Of a DNA stretch of 64,000 bases, positions 11,392 to 21,066 are shown piece after piece. Made by a program: the position numbers and the translations under genes. The stretch comes from Chenopodium formosanum (lineage: Eukaryota > Streptophyta > Magnoliopsida > Caryophyllales > Amaranthaceae): the NCBI GenBank assembly GCA_024500155.1, contig CM044874.1, forward strand, positions 4,881,001-4,945,000, in the 5' to 3' direction. The first letter of the stretch is position 1, and every line of letters starts with the position of its first letter. The notes below the pieces were generated by a model. That model ran no database searches. It was given only the letters and a program-made list of their open reading frames with translations, and had not been told where the DNA came from.

Positions 11392-12930
11392 ATGGATCAT
11401 CGTTGGATGTATGGTTCTCGAATCACACCAGAATATTTGAATGGGGTCAAAGAGTTCTGCAGAATAGCAGTGCAACACCAACAAAGTACTCTAGTTGAAC
11501 AAAGACTAACCAATGCAAGACCTATTTTCTGCCCTTGTCGTGATTGTATGAATGTGAAGAGGTGGGAAGATATTAAGAAAATAGAGGAGCATTTGATTAT
11601 CCGTGGGTTTATGCTAGACTACAACGTTTGGTACTGGCATGGTGAAAAATTAATTCCCACGAGTAATTCATCTTCTATTAATGATAATAAAGCCGAGGAG
11701 AGAGAGTCGAATGGTTTTGATGATAATGAAGCGGGTGATAAAGATGACATTGAGGAAAACAAGAAAGATGAGATGATGGACGGGTTAGGTGATCATGTCG
11801 ATTGTCTTGCAGATGGATCGTGGGCTATAGACCCGAAGGATGTGAAAACCTTGCAAATAGTCAATGCTATCGTAAGTGTTGTTTAGAGTAACCAATCATA
11901 TGCTATTTTCATATAAATATCTATATATGTATTCTAATTTTATGTATTTTATTTTCTTTGGGAATAGTTGAAGAACTTGCAAAAGAATGTCGAAGGATAC
12001 GGTTCAAGTGAAGATTGTGGTAAAGATGCCCTTAACAAGGCTTTAAGAAAAAAGGATCACCGTGGGCATGTAAAAGGACTAGGAAGGTCTGGGATTGGAG
12101 TTAGTCACACACAAGCATTAGGGAAGGAATACATAAAGGGTAAGTCGTTAAGCCAAGATCGATGCTCATTTAAGGAGTTAGAATCGATGAAAGCTACCTT
12201 AACTTAAGAATTTGAGGCGAGGATAGAAAAAAAGGTTGAAGAGAAGCTGGAAGAGATGTTGGAACAACGTGTGGCAATGAAGGTGAAAGCTTATCTTGCC
12301 AAGTTGCTGCCACAGATGACCGCTAATGTAGAGGAATTTAAAGGAGTCCAACTAACGACCACGAAAGCAACACAAATTGCTCGTGTAATAGAGGTATCTT
12401 CTGAATTGTTTTTCCTTAACTTAAGACACATGGTTAACATGTATAATATTGATATTTTTTATTGTAAAATATAGGTACCAACTAAATGTCGCCTTGCATT
12501 GAAAGATGAGTACAATAAAAATTTAGTGATTGTGGCAGATGGAACGATATATCCTTCTACAGGTGAAGTTACTCACAACCTGAAGATGAAACCCGATCAT
12601 TATAGGGTTAGCGTGGACAAACCTTACCTTGACTACGCCCTCCTCGAATTACCGGTACCATCTCCCAATGGTGTGACTAAGTTGGGTAAAGCCGAGAGTA
12701 GCTTTGTGCAATGGCCTATTGATATGGTTTTTTGTGAAGAAGAGGTATGTTTTCCTACTATAAAACATTAACTTACATCATTATATATATTTTATTTAGA
12801 CTAATATTCAGCTTTTAAAAAGGTTTCATCACCGCCAAATAAAAAGCCTAAATCTAGGCAAAGCAAAGAAAAGGACGATAGTTGTGGCAGTAAATCAAGG
12901 CAATCCGTCATCAAAGCTAGAGGCTTCTAA
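11392..12930 (+). pseudogene. En/Spm-type transposase-associated protein, four exons, one in-frame stop
   Basis: Predicted exons 11392-11871, 11968-12393, 12475-12744 and 12823-12930, with GT donors, AG acceptors and phase 0 throughout, give about 426 codons. Exon 1 (MDHRWMYGSR; FCPCRDCMN; HLIIRGFMLDYNVWYWHGE) is the Transpos_assoc domain found in CACTA proteins. It is followed by an acidic stretch. Exon 2 has GLGRSGIGVSHTQALGK and a coiled-coil-like EKKVEEKLEEMLEQR. Exon 3 resembles the conserved region after it in plant En/Spm-like proteins. Exon 4 is a short basic tail. A TAA at 12205-12207 interrupts exon 2, and the same frame reopens directly after it. A 5' leader intron (donor near 10026) is likely. 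The host does not depend on it as far as can be seen. Confidence 0.72.
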
Positions 12931-13587
12931 CCAGTTGAAGATAACATCATTGACACTTTGACAAGGGGTGTGTGTTGTATTAGTTGATTAGTTCTAATGA
13001 TAATTATTGATTTATTTTAGTGATTGTTTTATTTTCTAACCTCACTTATTTGTTTTTTATTTGTCCAAGAAAAACCGCTTATGCTTATGATGATGCCGGG
13101 CTGAATGTGGTTTGAGAACAATAGGTGCAATACTTTATATCTAAATATTTATTAAAATCGTAACTATTAGGTAGAATAATGTATTATTAGGGTTGTATGT
13201 TTATTAAACTTATACAAGTTTTATTTGTAATGTATTACTTATATTTTTATATTATTTCTAGTAATTTTCGTGCATTACAATAGTGTATGTACAGGGTTGC
13301 ACAGGCACATGTTTATAATAACAGGTTCTAAATTATCCAAATTATAAATAAATGCTGCCAAAATCTACCAAAAAAAATATCGACTATTTATAAAAGGCAG
13401 AAAAAGTGTCAAGTTACAAATAACTACTTATTTGTAATGGGCACTGGGCACTATCCGTTACAAATAGCTTTTTTTTGGGTAGTGGGAGAAAAAGGAGACG
13501 GAGAAAGGTAAAAATACAAAATTATCTATGTGATGCATACCTAAATTAAAGTAAAAAATAAGTGTGAAAAAGTAAGAGTATGTTAGG

Positions 13588-13998
13588 TGTTTGGGTCCAA
13601 TTTAGTCCAATTGGGCCTAGTCATTAAATGATCCAATCAAAAGCCCAAGGTCCAGGTTCAACTCTCCAATTGTGCTAAAGTCAAAGTCAGTCCGCCAGAC
13701 ATGTTAATTGGGCCACGGCCCACATTCTCCATATGTGCTAAGGTATAAAAGCCTTCAATTCATTCATTTGTACACAACACAACAAAGCCTCAAGCAATTA
13801 ATTCTCTTGCATAGCTTTCCCTCCCTACACATTGTACTGACTTTAGCATCGGAGGGGCCTTCCTCGGCAACACCCCCGAGGCTAGTTTACGTGTGTTTGC
13901 TGTGCAGGAAACCTTCGGCCCAACAACACTTGGACCGAATCCAGTCTTCACCACTTCAACGGGCCTTCGGCAAGGCCCCATTGTTTTCACCCGAAACA
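13588..13998 (+). repeat. 5' LTR
   Basis: 411 bp, TGTTTGGGTCC...CGAAACA. The TATA box TATAAAA is at 13744-13750. Short reading frames inside it recur identically in the 3' LTR and are not genes. Confidence 0.95.
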
Positions 13999-13999
13999 A

Positions 14000-14018
14000 T
14001 TTGGCGCCGTCTGTGGGG
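14000..14018 (+). promoter_or_regulatory. primer-binding site
   Basis: TTTGGCGCCGTCTGTGGGG lies 1-2 bp after the 5' LTR. The TGGCGCC start is complementary to the CCA-bearing 3' end of a tRNA. The particular tRNA was not determined. Confidence 0.75.
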
Positions 14019-14083
14019 AAGACTTTCAAAAATCTTTAAGCCAAATCTCTAGTCAGAATCATCTTGCAATCATCTTAGTAGCA

Positions 14084-16150
14084 ATGGCTAAGAACCGCAA
14101 GAGAAAAAGTCTTCGTCAAGGAGCAGGCGAAAAGCCTAAAACTCCTACACCATCACCCTCACCGGACCGGAACTCTCCCAAGGGTACCAGTTCGGGAAGA
14201 GGGTCATTCAGGGAGGATTCCCTTTCTCCCGTAATTCACAACTCTCATCATAGGCCGAGTCCCTCTCGGTCTAGTAGAGATCAGTCCGGTCATAGGACTC
14301 ATCCCGTGCCCCAAAGCCAACCATTGACCGTTCGCTCTCATTCCCACACTCAGCCGAGGACCCCTTTGACGGGGCCCAGCTCGGAGGAGGTGGCGAGAGC
14401 GCTGGCAGTGCTCATGGAGGCCATGAGGGCACAAAATATGCCTCCACCTCGCGATCGAACTCCTCCGCATACCCGGCATCAGCGGAGGAAGCTAGACCAT
14501 GATGGAGGAAAACCTCATTCCTTCCGGGAACTGGAAAAGTGGGAAGAGGATACTTGGAGAACTGAAAGAGAGAGGAAAAAGAACCCTCAATTCTTCTCGC
14601 GATCCTCAACCTCTCGACCAGAAACGCATAAGAGCAGCAGCTCAGCTTCTCGGCCAGATTCTGCTCGCCGAGAACAACCTGAGACTGTTCGCCGAAGCGT
14701 CCTCGACCGACTCGGCGGCAAGGAACCGAGTGTGCACAATCGCCTCTCGTTCCCTGCAGGTGAGGCCCAAACTTCCCAGCCAGGGACGAAAACCACTCTT
14801 ACCTCTCTGAGAGGGCGGAGCGCGGTCCCTTCGGCCAGGAACAAGGGCAAGGCCGTTATGCTACCCACCAGTTCCCCATTCGAGCAATGGATACTGGAAG
14901 AGCACGTGCCCACGGTTAAAATACCGTCGCACATCACATATGATGGGACTTCGGATCCGAAGGACCACATTGCCTCGTATGAGGCTCACATGCATCTTTG
15001 CCCCAGGTCCGAAGCGACTTGGTGCAAATATTTTCCAACCACTCTCAAAGGGGTCGCGCAAGCGTGGATCTCCAAAGGAGTAAAACAAGGCTCCATAACA
15101 GGGTGGGACGATCTGTCCTCCAAATTTAGGAGCAAGTTTTCCACGGCAAACCGCCGAGAGAAGACTACTGCAGAACTCATGGGTCTGCAACAGGGGGAGA
15201 CCGAAAGCCTCCGAGACTACCTGACCCGTTTCAGCAACGAGTCATCCAGCGTCTTTCAGCTGGACCAGGGGTTAGCCGTTTTTGCAATGCAGAATGGCCT
15301 TCAGCCTGGGAAGTTCCTAGACTTCATGGTCATGCATACCCCGCAGACCTTGGAGGAAGCTCTGAATGCCTCGGATAAATTCATCCGAGCCGAAGAGTGG
15401 AACAAAACAAAAACCCAACCTCAATCTGGGGGAGGGAAGCAAAAACAAACACCCTTGTCTGAAGGCCAAGGCCAGAGGACAAAGGGAAAGGCCAAGGCCT
15501 CGGAACAATCTTCGGCCAACGAGCCGAGGAAGGAAAAATCTGCCTCGTTCACAGGAAGATACGAGTCTTACACTCCGCTCTCTCTTCCACGCGCCAAAAT
15601 TTACAGCGTGACGAAAGAAGAGCAGAGTTACCGAAAGCCGAGGCCACTCCCAGAGTGGTATCAACGAAAAAATAAAAATCAGTGGTGCGAGTTCCACGAA
15701 TCTCCGGGACATAACACTGAGGAGTGTATCCAGCTGAAGGACCAGATCGAAGACATGGTCCGGAAGGGATACTTGAAAAAATACATCGCGGATCACCGCG
15801 AGAAAAAGGAGACCGAGAAGTCAGCAAAGGACTCTCGGCAAGACCTCGACTTCCCCCGGAAGAACAGTAAAAATGCGGAGGGGAAATTCTCTCCGATCAA
15901 TGTTATCTCGGGAGGAATATGCTCTCGGAGGGAACACAAGCGACACCTTAGGGCTCTGACCCACCAGGTGAACAACGCCGACATTCAGCCTCCCCAGTCG
16001 CCGGTGCAGAACATGACGTTCACAGCAGCCGACTGCCGGGGGGTGACGTTCCCTCACGAAGATCCGTTGGTGATCATCGCCACGGTGGCCAACCACGACG
16101 TCAGCAAAGTCCTTGTTGACGGTGGCAGCGGAGCAAACATTCTGTTCTGA
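14084..16150 (+). CDS. retrotransposon gag plus start of protease
   Basis: 688 residues from an ATG in good context after the leader. Residues 1-270 are Arg/Ser/Pro-rich and disordered. The Retrotrans_gag capsid domain spans roughly 290-420 (WCKYFPTTLKGVAQAWI; GWDDLSSKFRSKF; SLRDYLTRFS). A zinc-knuckle variant C-x2-H-x4-H-x4-C starts at Cys535. The aspartic protease active-site motif LVDGGSGAN has its Asp at 679, followed by ILF. A TGA at 16148-16150 then stops translation inside the protease. The frame reopens immediately after it, so this is a point nonsense change or, less likely, a readthrough site. Confidence 0.88.
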   Translation: MAKNRKRKSLRQGAGEKPKTPTPSPSPDRNSPKGTSSGRGSFREDSLSPVIHNSHHRPSPSRSSRDQSGHRTHPVPQSQPLTVRSHSHTQPRTPLTGPSSEEVARALAVLMEAMRAQNMPPPRDRTPPHTRHQRRKLDHDGGKPHSFRELEKWEEDTWRTERERKKNPQFFSRSSTSRPETHKSSSSASRPDSARREQPETVRRSVLDRLGGKEPSVHNRLSFPAGEAQTSQPGTKTTLTSLRGRSAVPSARNKGKAVMLPTSSPFEQWILEEHVPTVKIPSHITYDGTSDPKDHIASYEAHMHLCPRSEATWCKYFPTTLKGVAQAWISKGVKQGSITGWDDLSSKFRSKFSTANRREKTTAELMGLQQGETESLRDYLTRFSNESSSVFQLDQGLAVFAMQNGLQPGKFLDFMVMHTPQTLEEALNASDKFIRAEEWNKTKTQPQSGGGKQKQTPLSEGQGQRTKGKAKASEQSSANEPRKEKSASFTGRYESYTPLSLPRAKIYSVTKEEQSYRKPRPLPEWYQRKNKNQWCEFHESPGHNTEECIQLKDQIEDMVRKGYLKKYIADHREKKETEKSAKDSRQDLDFPRKNSKNAEGKFSPINVISGGICSRREHKRHLRALTHQVNNADIQPPQSPVQNMTFTAADCRGVTFPHEDPLVIIATVANHDVSKVLVDGGSGANILF

Positions 16151-16648
16151 AAGGCCTACAATCAAATCAAGCTGAAGCCCAAACATCTTACGCCAGTACC
16201 CTACCCGGTATCCGGATTCAATGGGGCTTCAACTTACCCAGATGGGAAGGTGACACTTCCTGTCACCATCGGCTGCAATGAAGCAGCCAGGAATGTCATG
16301 ATTGAATTTTTGGTCATTGACGCTCCTTCAGTATACAACGTGATTTTGGGGAGACCCATAATTCACGAGATCCAAGGGGTCGTCTCAACTTATCATCAGT
16401 TGATGATTTACGTCTCAGACGCCGACTTCCCCGAAAGGATCCAGGGTAGCCAAAAGGACGCCCGAAGGTGCAACTACCTCAAGCCATCCACTAGTCGCCC
16501 AGATGACGACGACAAGGATGAGGAGGAGAAAGAAAAAGAAAGAGAGCCCAACACGAAAAAGCCGAAAGGCCTAAGTGCTTCGGCCCAAGGTTCTGTGCCC
16601 AGAGAAAGAGGGCCAGAAGGGAAAAGGCTAGCCCCTCATCTGAGCTGA
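16151..16648 (+). pseudogene. protease remainder after the in-frame TGA
   Basis: This continues in the same frame as gag. It contains the second conserved protease motif VILGRPIIHE, needed with the Asp upstream of the stop to form the enzyme. An acidic Asp/Glu/Lys linker follows, ending at TGA 16646-16648. The linker's downstream reading matches pol only in another frame, so there is also a frame change between about 16500 and 16650. Confidence 0.78.
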
Positions 16649-16740
16649 AAGATTCAGAGAGCCAGCCGAAGAACAAAAAGTCTGGGACGCCGGCTGACAT
16701 AGACAGCAGGCCAGATTGTGAAGAGTCCAGTCCATCAACA

Positions 16741-19700
16741 ATGGACCTGGACCAGCAGACTGAAACGGTCGAGTTGACCGAAGGAGACGCTGAGAAATGT
16801 GTAACAATCGGGGTGGACCTTGATCCGAACACCCGTTGTGAACTTATTCAACTCCTTCGGGACAACAGAGATGTGTTTGCTTTCTCGGCAGCTGATATGC
16901 CCGGGATAAGTCCAAACCTCATCTCCCATAAGCTTAACGTTGACCCAACGTGTCGACCAATTAAGCAAAAGAAGCGGAGTTACTCTGCAAATAAGAACCG
17001 AGACATCGCAGCCGAGGTCAAAAAGTTGCTGGAGGCAGGCTTCATCGAGCCTTGTCAATATCCGGAATGGCTGGAAAATGTGGTGATGGTTCAGAAGGCC
17101 AATGGTACCTGGAGGATGTGCGTTGACTTCACGGACCTAAATAAGGCTTGTCCGAAGGATTTCTATCCCTTGCCGAGGATCGATCAGCTAGTCGACTCGA
17201 CAAGTGGCCATGCCTTGCTTAGTTTCATGGACGCATTCTCAGGGTATCATCAGATCTTCATGCACCCCGACGATCGAGCAAAGACGACATTCGTCACGAA
17301 CGCCGGGGTGTACAATTATAAAATGATGCCCTTCGGATTGAAAAATGCGGGGGCAACCTATCAAAGGCTGGTGGATCAAGTTTTCGCCGATCAAAAGGGC
17401 CGAAACATGGAAGTCTATGTTGACGATTCGATCGTCAAAAGCAAAAAATCTGAGGACCATGTTAAGGACCTGGCTGAAACCTTCGCCACCTTAAGAAAGC
17501 ATCAAATGAAGCTGAATCCGAAGAAGTGTGTCTTCGGCGTGAAGTCAGGGAAATTCCTTAGGTTCATGGTCAGCAAGAGGGGGATTGATGCCAATCCCTC
17601 CAAAGTCAAAGCAGCGCTTGACCTTCCTGAGCCGAAAACAAAGCGGGATGTTCAGCGGCTCACCGGAAGAATGGCAGCCCTTTCGAGGTTCATTTCCAGA
17701 GCTTCGGATAAGGGGTTACCTTTCTTCAAAGCCCTGAAACTCCCGAAAACAAAGGAGCTCGTTTGGGAGGAAGAGCAAAAAGAAGCCTTCAAGCAGCTTC
17801 GGGAGCATCTGGCTCAACTCCCAACGCTGGCTAGCCCAGCAGAGGGAGAAACTTTGTATCTGTACGTGGCTGTTAGCCCAGCCACCATCAGTGCAGTACT
17901 GCTGAAGGAAGAAAGCAAAATTCAGCAACCGATCTATTTCGTCAGTCACACCCTGACGGATGCCGAGACTCGCTACCCTCTACTCGAGAAAGTCGCTTTT
18001 GCGGTAGTGGTAGCGGCTCGGAAGCTGAGGCCCTATTTTGATTGCCATCAGATAGTGGTCTTGACTGATCAGCCGCTGGAAAAAGTTCTCGGCAAAGTTG
18101 AAAAATCTGGTAGGCTGGCCAAGTGGGCTTTTGAGCTCACCGAATTCAGCATCAGCTACCAGCCGAGGGCTGCCATAAAGGCTCAAGCTCTAGCGGATTT
18201 CTTGGCCGAATGCTCGTACCAAGAGACGCTAGATAATGAGAGGAAAGTCTGGACCGTGTTTACGGATGGATCCTCCACCGTAAATGGTTCGGGGGCAGGG
18301 ATAGTGATAACTTCTCCCGAAGGCAAATCCTTTGAGTATGCACTAAAATTTTCTTTCAAGGCTTCGAACAACGAAGCTGAATATGAGGCAGCAATCGCTG
18401 GCCTAGAGCTGTGCATCTCCTTGGAAGCCGAGCATGTCTGCCTGAAAACAGACTCTCAACTAGTTGCATATCAGATCAGTGGCAGCTACGAGGCCAAAGA
18501 GCCCTCCATGATAGCCTATCTTGCCAAGATCAAATCAGTCATTGCAAAGTTGAGAACTTTCGAGGTTCAACTGATCCCAAGGGGTCAGAATACTCAGGCC
18601 GATGCACTCTCCAAACTAGCTAGTTCAACTCTCACTGAGCTGAACAGATCTGTATATGTGGAGGTGCGTCGAGAAAGAAGTGTTGACAAAGCACCTGAAG
18701 TGTGCTGCGCTGACCCAGAGCCTAGCTGGATGGACCCCATCCTAGCTTTCAAGCTTCGGGGAGAGATTCCCGAAGATAGAATTTTGGCCTCCAAGCTGAA
18801 GAGAACCAGCTCAAGGTTCATCGTCTTCAGGGGGGAACTTCTGAAAAAATCCTTCTCAGCCCCATTGCTGAAATGCGTGGGACCAACAGATGCAGATTAT
18901 ATCCTACGGGAGATTCACCTCGGCGTCTGCGGGAACCACATCGGGGGAAGGACCTTAGCCCACAAGGCATTGAGGGCCGGATATTACTGGCCCACCATGA
19001 TCTCAAATGCTAAGGAGCTGGTTCGGAAATGCGAAAAATGTCAAAAATTCGCACCAGTTATCCATCAGCCAGCTAGGGATCTTCAGCCGATTCTTAATCC
19101 ACTCCCGTTTGCCCAATGGGGACTGGATATACTGGGACCATTTCCAGACGCTATGTACCAGAAAAAATGGCTGATAGTCGGTGTTGATTACTTCAGTAAA
19201 TGGATCGAGGCCGAAGCAGCCTCGAACATTACAGAGCAAACTGTCAGAAAATTTATCTGGCAGAATATCATCACTCGTTTCGGCATCCCGAGAGTATTTG
19301 TCTTCGATCATGGGAGGCAATTCGATAACTTACCGCTGAAGCGGTATACAGATCAGTTCGGCATCAAACTGGCATATTCAGCGGTATGCCACCCGCAAAG
19401 TAACGGACAAGCCGAAGCTGCAAATAAACAGATCCTAAATGCCCTCAAAAAGAGGGTGGAGGATCAAAAGTCCAAGTGGCTGGAGGAGCTCCCAGGAACC
19501 CTTTGGTCCCTACGGACAATTGAAAAAGAGGCAACGGGTTATTCACCTTTTGAACTGGTGTATGGCGCCGAAGCCGTCCTCCCAGTGGAAATTGGCTCTG
19601 AGAGCTTACGGGTGCACCACTTCTCAGCTGAGAATGAGCAACTGATGAAGGAATCTCTCGATTTCCTCGACGAAGTAAGAGACTCAGCCCGAGACAGAAT

Positions 19701-19959
19701 GGCTGCTTATAAGCAGAGAATCAGCAAATTTTACAACCGAAGGGTCCATGCAAGGCCCCTCAAATTTGGAGACCTTGTCCTTCGGAATGCTGCTGCAGTT
19801 CAGAAAGGCCGAATCCATGGGAAACTCTCAGCTACATGGGAAGGGCCCTACGAGATCAGTGATGAGCTTCAGTCAGGGACATACCGACTTCGGCAGTTGG
19901 ATGGAACCGAGTTGAAAAATCACTGGAACGCTGATGTACTGAAGAAATATCATGTGTAA
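16741..19959 (+). CDS. retrotransposon pol: RT, RNase H x2, integrase
   Basis: 1,072 residues, uninterrupted. The reverse transcriptase has the catalytic YVDD at residues 226-229 and upstream blocks WRMCVDFTDLNKACPKD and MMPFGLKNAGATYQRL. The first RNase H is the usual Ty3 type (VSHTLTDAETRYPLLEKVAFAVV). The second, archaeal-type RNase H has VFTDGSS with Asp near 509 and the ASNNEAEYEAAIAGL block. The integrase zinc-binding H-x3-H region starts near 726 and CEKC is at 764. The DDE triad is Asp796, Asp856 and Glu892, with the typical 35-residue spacing. The frame is open upstream of Met16741, so translation probably enters from gag-pro rather than at this ATG. Confidence 0.93.
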   Translation: MDLDQQTETVELTEGDAEKCVTIGVDLDPNTRCELIQLLRDNRDVFAFSAADMPGISPNLISHKLNVDPTCRPIKQKKRSYSANKNRDIAAEVKKLLEAGFIEPCQYPEWLENVVMVQKANGTWRMCVDFTDLNKACPKDFYPLPRIDQLVDSTSGHALLSFMDAFSGYHQIFMHPDDRAKTTFVTNAGVYNYKMMPFGLKNAGATYQRLVDQVFADQKGRNMEVYVDDSIVKSKKSEDHVKDLAETFATLRKHQMKLNPKKCVFGVKSGKFLRFMVSKRGIDANPSKVKAALDLPEPKTKRDVQRLTGRMAALSRFISRASDKGLPFFKALKLPKTKELVWEEEQKEAFKQLREHLAQLPTLASPAEGETLYLYVAVSPATISAVLLKEESKIQQPIYFVSHTLTDAETRYPLLEKVAFAVVVAARKLRPYFDCHQIVVLTDQPLEKVLGKVEKSGRLAKWAFELTEFSISYQPRAAIKAQALADFLAECSYQETLDNERKVWTVFTDGSSTVNGSGAGIVITSPEGKSFEYALKFSFKASNNEAEYEAAIAGLELCISLEAEHVCLKTDSQLVAYQISGSYEAKEPSMIAYLAKIKSVIAKLRTFEVQLIPRGQNTQADALSKLASSTLTELNRSVYVEVRRERSVDKAPEVCCADPEPSWMDPILAFKLRGEIPEDRILASKLKRTSSRFIVFRGELLKKSFSAPLLKCVGPTDADYILREIHLGVCGNHIGGRTLAHKALRAGYYWPTMISNAKELVRKCEKCQKFAPVIHQPARDLQPILNPLPFAQWGLDILGPFPDAMYQKKWLIVGVDYFSKWIEAEAASNITEQTVRKFIWQNIITRFGIPRVFVFDHGRQFDNLPLKRYTDQFGIKLAYSAVCHPQSNGQAEAANKQILNALKKRVEDQKSKWLEELPGTLWSLRTIEKEATGYSPFELVYGAEAVLPVEIGSESLRVHHFSAENEQLMKESLDFLDEVRDSARDRMAAYKQRISKFYNRRVHARPLKFGDLVLRNAAAVQKGRIHGKLSATWEGPYEISDELQSGTYRLRQLDGTELKNHWNADVLKKYHV

Positions 19960-20093
19960 ACCCCTTCGGGGCAGAACAATCTTTGTAAGTACATTTTGAA
20001 TTAATGAAAGGCCTTGGAGCCACCATTTATATAAACATTTGCAACTTTTTATTCTTTCAAAGTTTTCTTTGTTCTATCTACTCTTTAAGGGTT

Positions 20094-20625
20094 TTTATTC
20101 AGCCCTGTCTGAAACCTTCGCCTCCGGGTAACTGGGTTTCGGATTGCTGACAAACCCGTCTTTTTAAAGAACACTGGTCTTCCAGCTGAAGTCAAGCTTC
20201 AGTAAGACTTGTTCTCCAAAGACATGAGTCCATGGACAAGTCTGGGATATTGCCTTAACTGAGCCTCGTATCCCAGAAAGCCATTATCCGAAACATTGCC
20301 TTCAGTTTGCCCTGTGTTTCGGATATCCATTTTTAAGGATAGACAGGAAATCAAGGATATCAGCAACTGTGGGAAATCTTTTATTCAGCCCTGTCTGAAA
20401 CCTTCGCCTCCGGGTAACTGGGTTTCGGATTGCTGACAAGCTCGTCTTTTTAAAGAACTCCGGTCTTTCAGCTGAAGTCAAACTTCAGTAGGACTTGTTC
20501 TCCAAAGACTTGTTCTTCATTCTGGGGTACTGCCTTAACTGAGCCTTGTATCCCAGAAAGCCATTGTCCGAAGCATTGCCTTCAGTTGGCCCTGTGTTTC
20601 GGATATCCATTTTCAAAAGATAGAA
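20094..20625. repeat. tandem duplication, period about 286 bp
   Basis: Two imperfect copies start with TTTATTCAGCCCTGTCTGAA (near 20094 and 20380) and run through GGGTAACTGGGTTTCGGATT to a TTTCGGATATCCATTTT end. They lie between pol and the antisense gene. No coding frame spans them. Confidence 0.82.
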
Positions 20626-21066
20626 AAATAAAACCCGGCTCAGTAATCCAAAGACTTGAATCTTTAGATTTCTGAGGGGGCAAGAGGCACTACCAGTGCA
20701 AGTCTATGTTCAGCAGAACTCTTTAAGCCGAAAGCTTTGCACTTCGCGAATTTTTTACGAAAATTTCTCAAGATCAGAAACAGTAAAGCATTCAAAATAA
20801 GACAAAGCAGTTGAAGAAAGGAACATCAGATTAATAATTCATGCTCAGAAAGTGAGCTACAAGTTCAAATAAATCAAAGACTGTATCGGCAGCCGCCCAC
20901 AAGCGGAAAATAACAGCTGCCGAAATACGTACAGAAACAAAAATAAACTGTTTGTACGACAAGGCAAGCTGAAGCAAAAAACAAGGCAAAAAAAATTCAG
21001 AAAGCGGCAAATCTAAAGTTGAGCGCACGATGAACCGCAAGATTCTGAAGACGACTGCCCGAGTTC

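Larger units (their letters stand above)
9716..13484 (+). mobile_element. decayed En/Spm-like CACTA element
   Basis: The right end carries TAGTG (13480-13484), so the inverted terminus reads CACTACCCAAAAAAAAGC. Repeated TTTGTAACGG / CCGTTACAAAT subterminal motifs lie near 9780-9900 and 13400-13470. Between them is a spliced gene with the En/Spm transposase-associated domain. No TNP2-type transposase gene is present. The left CACTA terminus could not be found, so the left boundary is approximate and may be lost. Confidence 0.65.

Noticed and set aside
13708..14052. 114-codon open frame repeated at 25153-25506
   Set aside because: It lies within the LTR and runs out into different flanks at each end. 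It is duplicated because the LTR is duplicated.
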